From positions 1 through 64,000 of the forward strand of contig CALCYI010000060.1 in the NCBI GenBank assembly GCA_937907605.1: a stretch of DNA of 64,000 nucleotides, in the 5' to 3' direction. Shown here one piece after another: positions 60,263 to 64,000 of this stretch (the first letter of the stretch is position 1; every line of letters starts with the position of its first letter). A program made the translations under genes and the position numbers. The notes beneath the pieces are model-generated. The model worked only from the letters and a program-made list of their open reading frames with translations. It did no database searches and was not told the origin of the DNA. Source of the stretch: an uncultured Clostridia bacterium (GTDB lineage: Bacteria > Bacillota > Clostridia > Oscillospirales > Acutalibacteraceae).

Positions 60263-62914
60263 TTACTTCACCTCACCGAGCATATTTTCATTCACGTATT
60301 CGTAAAGCCTCTCGGCACAGTTGTCAAGCGGATAATAAAAATTATCCATTCTGTCCTTATACAAGCTTTCAACCGCAAAGCCGTTATTAATCGTATCAAC
60401 AACTATTTCTGCGGCTTCCTTCGGGTCGGTAGTAAATTTACCGAACGCCTTCTCAAACGGAAGGTCAAGCTTTCTGTAATGTCCGAGCCCCGCAGTAAAC
60501 TGAATATAGTCGGGTACAAAGTACATAATCGGTCTTGAAAGGCAGGCATAGTCGAACACGAAGGAGGAGAAATCGGTAATAAACATATCGTAATCCGCCA
60601 CGTCGACGTTCCTTTCGGCAAGCACTATATTCTTAGTTTTGAAGCTGAAAAGCTCTGAGGCTTCGTCCGCGATAATCGGATGGAGCTTAAGCTCAAGCAC
60701 GAGCCCGCTGCTCTCAAGTGCCTTCGCAAGCGCTTCGTTTTCAAGAAAAGCGGTCATATTGATAAAGTAATCTGACCTCTTAAGCGCCTCAAGATTAGTA
60801 GCCCAGCTTGAAGCGGTAACCGTTTCGGACAGATAATTCCTCCAGGAAGGAGCAAAGAGGATTTTGCCCTTCGGCGCCTTGGTCCTGTCAATATGGTCAT
60901 AGCGAGCCATAGAGGTAGGAATCAGCATTGACTCGTCATAGTGATAATTGTTTATATAATTATTCTTTTCAAACTCTGAGGAGATAACAATTTTGTCAGC
61001 CCTTGCGTTTTCTGCGCTGTTCTGTACATAGAGCGAGGCGTGAAGCACGCCGTGCTGAAGGTAAATTACCTTGAAGTGCTCCATATCGTAGAACGACTTT
61101 TCCATATATTCATACTTAAACGGAGAAATCGGCGACCTTCCGTAAAAGGCGCTGAAAATCAGCTCCGAGGAAAGATACAGCAGCTTATGCTTATCAGAGC
61201 CGAACTCAACGAGGTATTCCCTTTGCTCCTCGGTAAAGAGATATTTGATTTCGGAAAGCTCCCTCGTGTAGATATAGTACCTTTCGACGCCGTCCTTCTT
61301 TGAAAAATCGTTGATGAACTGATAATAGCCGTTATCCTTTTCAACGGTGTATAAATCGCTGTAAAGCCATATCCTGTGAGATTTGCGGTACTCAATCGCG
61401 CTTAGACGGAGCTTAATGTCCTCCTCGTCTGTGAGGTATCCGTAGGAATGGTTAATTTCAATATCGTCTCGCTCCTCAGCGGTAACAAGGGAGGCGTAGA
61501 AGGTATTATTCCTCAGCTCGATTTTTGTGCTTCCGAATACCGAAAGATAGAATTTATTCACGGTATTGAAAACCGCGGTGGGCAAAAAGGTATATTCCGA
61601 CACAAGCTCAGAGCCGTCAAGCTTTACATAAAAGCAGAAGCTGTTTACCTCATGAGCGTCAAAAGCGTATTCGAAGGCATAGTAGTTTAATACATTGTCC
61701 TTGAGGTTAAGATAACCGTATTTAGAGGGATATACCTTAAGCTCCTTTTCGTCCTTGCCGTTTTCAAGCACATATATATTTGGCTTTTCGTCAATGAAAT
61801 TATAAATCGGAGTGACTATATGCCCTCTGCAAATAATTCTGCCGTCGTCAAGCACCTGGAAACGGTCAAAATTAAAGGTCATCTTAGTCTTTTTATATAC
61901 TACCTCGCCGTCGGATAAAAGCATAATCTTTCTTTTCCTGACATAAGGAATAAGGTTTGCATTTTCCTTTACCGACAGCCAGTACATAGCCATTTCCTCG
62001 CGGATACCGGGATAATTCACTATCGTAGAATTATCAATCCTTGAAAGGAGCTTTTTTATTCTGCCTTCGGCAACGGCATAATCCTCCTCGCTGTAATGCT
62101 TCGGAAGGAGAATACTGTGCTCAAACTTCCACTTAAGGTCGTGGAAAAGAATTGCCTGGAAGTACTTTGGAATACTGTCCTCAAAGTATGCGCTCAGCCT
62201 CTCAAGATAATCCATGCTCTTTTCAAAAAGATTTATGGCGTTAAAGGTAGTGGCAACTATACTGTTTTCGTTGGATTTATTATAGTAATAACAGCCCGTG
62301 GAGCAGTAACCGATTTTCATTTTTTTCATCAGCACGCGGTTATTATACTCCTGGTCCTCCTGTCTGAAGCCCGGGGTGGTATCAAAAAGCTCGTTCTCCC
62401 CGCCCATATTCTTCACGCACACGTTAATACGCATTTGGAGAATATACGGGTATTTTTCAAGGTCGTATACGCCGTTGGTCTTTAAGTAATACTTAAACCT
62501 GAAATGCGAGGCAAGATGGCTGTAATTATCATACGGCTGTTCATAGTAGGTAACAAGGTCAACCTCGTCATAAACCGTATCGAAAAACTCGCAGACGTCC
62601 TTAACGGTGGTCAAAGAAAGATAATCGTCGGAGTCAATATACATCAGATATTTTCCCTGCGCATGCTTTATTCCGAAGTTTCTTGTGGCGGAAAGCCCCT
62701 CGTTTTCCTTAGAAAAGACCTTGATAAAGGGATACTTACTTTCGTATTCCCTGCAAATCTCAAGACTGCTGTCAAGAGAGCCGTCGTTAATCAGAAGTAT
62801 TTCCATTTCGTTTTTGTCAATCGTCTGATTAACAAGCGAGTCCACGCACATAGCAAGATATTTTTCGACATTATATACGGGAACTATCACCGATACTTTA
62901 TATTTAAAATCCAT
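60263..62914 (-). CDS. GT2 glycosyltransferase fused to CDP-glycerol/ribitol phosphotransferase
   Basis: The 883-residue protein joins two enzymes. Residues 1-320 are a GT2 domain with VSVIVPVYNVEKYLAMCVDSLVNQ split in two strands, GSLDSSLEICREY, and the metal site YIDSDDYLS. Residues about 520-880 are a TagF/TarL-like domain with KVIYLQHGVLHASL, ILFAPSWRNYLSE, and MFITDFSSFVFDYACLSRP. A linking domain of about 180 residues is beta-rich. With CDP-ribitol genes alongside, it may add a sugar and then ribitol phosphate to one chain. Whether the polyol is glycerol or ribitol cannot be read directly. Confidence 0.9.
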   Translation of the reverse strand: MDFKYKVSVIVPVYNVEKYLAMCVDSLVNQTIDKNEMEILLINDGSLDSSLEICREYESKYPFIKVFSKENEGLSATRNFGIKHAQGKYLMYIDSDDYLSLTTVKDVCEFFDTVYDEVDLVTYYEQPYDNYSHLASHFRFKYYLKTNGVYDLEKYPYILQMRINVCVKNMGGENELFDTTPGFRQEDQEYNNRVLMKKMKIGYCSTGCYYYNKSNENSIVATTFNAINLFEKSMDYLERLSAYFEDSIPKYFQAILFHDLKWKFEHSILLPKHYSEEDYAVAEGRIKKLLSRIDNSTIVNYPGIREEMAMYWLSVKENANLIPYVRKRKIMLLSDGEVVYKKTKMTFNFDRFQVLDDGRIICRGHIVTPIYNFIDEKPNIYVLENGKDEKELKVYPSKYGYLNLKDNVLNYYAFEYAFDAHEVNSFCFYVKLDGSELVSEYTFLPTAVFNTVNKFYLSVFGSTKIELRNNTFYASLVTAEERDDIEINHSYGYLTDEEDIKLRLSAIEYRKSHRIWLYSDLYTVEKDNGYYQFINDFSKKDGVERYYIYTRELSEIKYLFTEEQREYLVEFGSDKHKLLYLSSELIFSAFYGRSPISPFKYEYMEKSFYDMEHFKVIYLQHGVLHASLYVQNSAENARADKIVISSEFEKNNYINNYHYDESMLIPTSMARYDHIDRTKAPKGKILFAPSWRNYLSETVTASSWATNLEALKRSDYFINMTAFLENEALAKALESSGLVLELKLHPIIADEASELFSFKTKNIVLAERNVDVADYDMFITDFSSFVFDYACLSRPIMYFVPDYIQFTAGLGHYRKLDLPFEKAFGKFTTDPKEAAEIVVDTINNGFAVESLYKDRMDNFYYPLDNCAERLYEYVNENMLGEVK

Positions 62915-62920
62915 ACTAGC

Positions 62921-63733
62921 TTACCTCAAAACACTGCTTGCGCATCTCATAAACCTGTTGCAGTACAAACGATAGTACCATCTTCTGCGTCTGCTTTTCT
63001 CCTTATAGCTTAGCTCAACGAGCGGGACTCCGAAATCCCTTACAAAGCAGGAGAGAAGCGCGCCGTTTCTGCTCTTTTTAAGCTTCCTTACAAGGCTGAA
63101 AATGGCTTTTCTGTTATTCATATAGTATTTTCCAGAAGGTCTAATCGTGGGCTTAAGCGTTCTGTCAAGGCACAGCAAAACTGCGTCAGAGCACACTATT
63201 TTCTCAGCGCACATAAAAAAGTTCATAAGGTAAAGATACTGGTCGCGGTAGGAAAAATCCGTAAAGCTGAGCTTATTATTTTTCACCGTCTGAGTATCAA
63301 AAACAACGTTCCATACGGACGGCGCTATACTCATTTCATTCTTTATTGATACGGACGAAAAAAGCGGATAGAAATCTGAGGTACCCTTTTTCTTTAGGGT
63401 TACGTTAAAGAGCATACCCTCGCCCTTGCCGCAAGCGGAAAGAGCAGAAATAGAGTTTGTAGAAAAAAGCGTATCGTAACGTGCAATAATGAATTTGTCC
63501 GAGCTGAGCTTGCTTATTACTGAGTTAAGGCACTCCTCAGGCTTTTCATAAACTATTGCGCCAACGCCGGTTTCACGCTCAATTACAGCCTTGTCCCCGT
63601 CCTCACAGATTACAAGGATTTCAACATTATCGCTTTTCTGGCGCTTAATGCTGTTAATACAGCTTTGTAATATCGGTAGCTTTGTATCCGTATCAAAGCC
63701 GTTTCCCGTATAAACTATAACGCTGAGATTCAT
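62921..63733 (-). CDS. GT-A-fold glycosyltransferase-like protein, metal motif changed
   Basis: The 270-residue protein has the layout of a GT2 domain: LSVIVYTGNGFDTDTKLPILQSCINSI split at the start, then VEILVICEDGDKAVI. Where an active GT2 has DxDD, this one shows FIIARYDTLFS, so catalysis is uncertain. The C-terminus is very basic (KEKSRRRRWYYRLYCNRF) and could bind the membrane or polymer. AAAGGAG precedes the ATG. It may be a degenerate or helper transferase of the wall-polymer locus. Confidence 0.65.
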   Translation of the reverse strand: MNLSVIVYTGNGFDTDTKLPILQSCINSIKRQKSDNVEILVICEDGDKAVIERETGVGAIVYEKPEECLNSVISKLSSDKFIIARYDTLFSTNSISALSACGKGEGMLFNVTLKKKGTSDFYPLFSSVSIKNEMSIAPSVWNVVFDTQTVKNNKLSFTDFSYRDQYLYLMNFFMCAEKIVCSDAVLLCLDRTLKPTIRPSGKYYMNNRKAIFSLVRKLKKSRNGALLSCFVRDFGVPLVELSYKEKSRRRRWYYRLYCNRFMRCASSVLR

Positions 63734-63749
63734 AACGTCTCCTTTACGT

Positions 63750-64000
63750 TTAAACTGAATTTTTTAGCAGCTTCTGAAGTCTTTTAGTGCTCTTGCCGTC
63801 GCACTTTTCAAGATATTTATTTCGTATATTATTATATACTGTATAATCGTAGTTTTCAATATTCCTGATTATGCTTATAACGCTGTTGATATCGCTGCAA
63901 ACGGCTGTCGGGCTGTTCTCCTTAACATCTATAAAGCTCTCAAAGCTTGAGATGTCGGAGCTGCTGCCCGAATTGTAGATAATCACGGGCTTGCCGCTTG
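63750..64000 (-). CDS. Glycosyltransferase, C-terminal part only (runs off the window)
   Basis: The frame is open to the window edge: codons upstream of an internal GTG at 63986 read SGKPV, and the sequence continues IIYNSGSSSDISSFESFI. This resembles the donor-site end of a group 1 (GT4-type) glycosyltransferase, followed by CSDINSVISIIRNI and a helical tail ending RLQKLLKNSV. The start lies beyond 64000. About 83 residues are visible. Confidence 0.65.
   Translation of the reverse strand, partial: SGKPVIIYNSGSSSDISSFESFIDVKENSPTAVCSDINSVISIIRNIENYDYTVYNNIRNKYLEKCDGKSTKRLQKLLKNSV

Overview
The window looks like chromosome of a low-to-middle GC clostridial Firmicute, probably a gut Oscillospiraceae/Ruminococcaceae-type organism. 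The reasons are strong GGAGG-type ribosome binding sites, sigma-A promoters with 17-base spacers, an infC-rpmI-rplT operon with an L20-type leader, a DarA/HolB/RicT block, a gerA spore-germination operon, Ser/Thr-rich linkers in exported proteins and CDP-ribitol genes. This is inference from gene content; no 16S gene is present.

Layout. 1-648: four exact 80-bp tandem units that each carry the 5' half of a tRNA-Thr-like gene, followed by two diverged relics. 649-4566 (minus): pncC, a CNNM/CorC protein, folD, lgt and a small orphan. 4635-6446 (plus): a YfcE-like phosphodiesterase and a GPH-type transporter. 6576-8622: an accessory patch with a promoter, a folded leader, an intrinsic terminator and an AT-rich coiled-coil membrane protein, then a LytTR/DUF3021 pair. 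8743-25468 (minus): one long housekeeping operon with a single visible promoter, trmH-dprA-topA-trmFO-rnc-radical SAM-smc-ftsY-rdgB-yhbY-nadD-yqeK-rsfS-leuS. 25523-32463 (minus): an OFA transporter, infC-rpmI-rplT, and GNAT-mltG-thyA-folA-dacA. 32513-34012 (plus): an HprK-like kinase and a DUF4430 lipoprotein. 34018-34323: a 306-bp nested inverted-repeat element that fills the gap between two convergent genes.

34330-46531 is rich in hydrolases: an LCAT-like hydrolase with a GH3 glycosidase, a C39-like protein, a lipoprotein, nicotinamide-nucleotide repair (Nnr), a zinc phospholipase C-like protein, YdcF, a secreted lipase, an iron alcohol dehydrogenase and a sialidase. 46579-52114 (minus): a 56-residue 2[4Fe-4S] ferredoxin with its own promoter, ricT-holB-darA, an AEC carrier, a membrane protein and citrate synthase. 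52211-56192: a short exported ORF that may be a cut-down spoIID meets a truncated gerAC; gerAB, gerAA and divergent yetF-DUF4363 follow. 56239-64000: acyltransferases, tarJ-tarI, a GT2/CDP-polyol transferase fusion and further glycosyltransferase-like genes, which together suggest a ribitol-phosphate wall polymer locus running off the right edge.

Most of the window is ordinary core genome. The items that most deserve a second look are the leader RNA before the coiled-coil gene, the folded element at 34018-34323, the tRNA-half array, the shared truncation point at about 52.37 kb, and the probable AUC start of infC. Start codons were moved from the longest open frame wherever a Shine-Dalgarno sequence clearly selects a later start.
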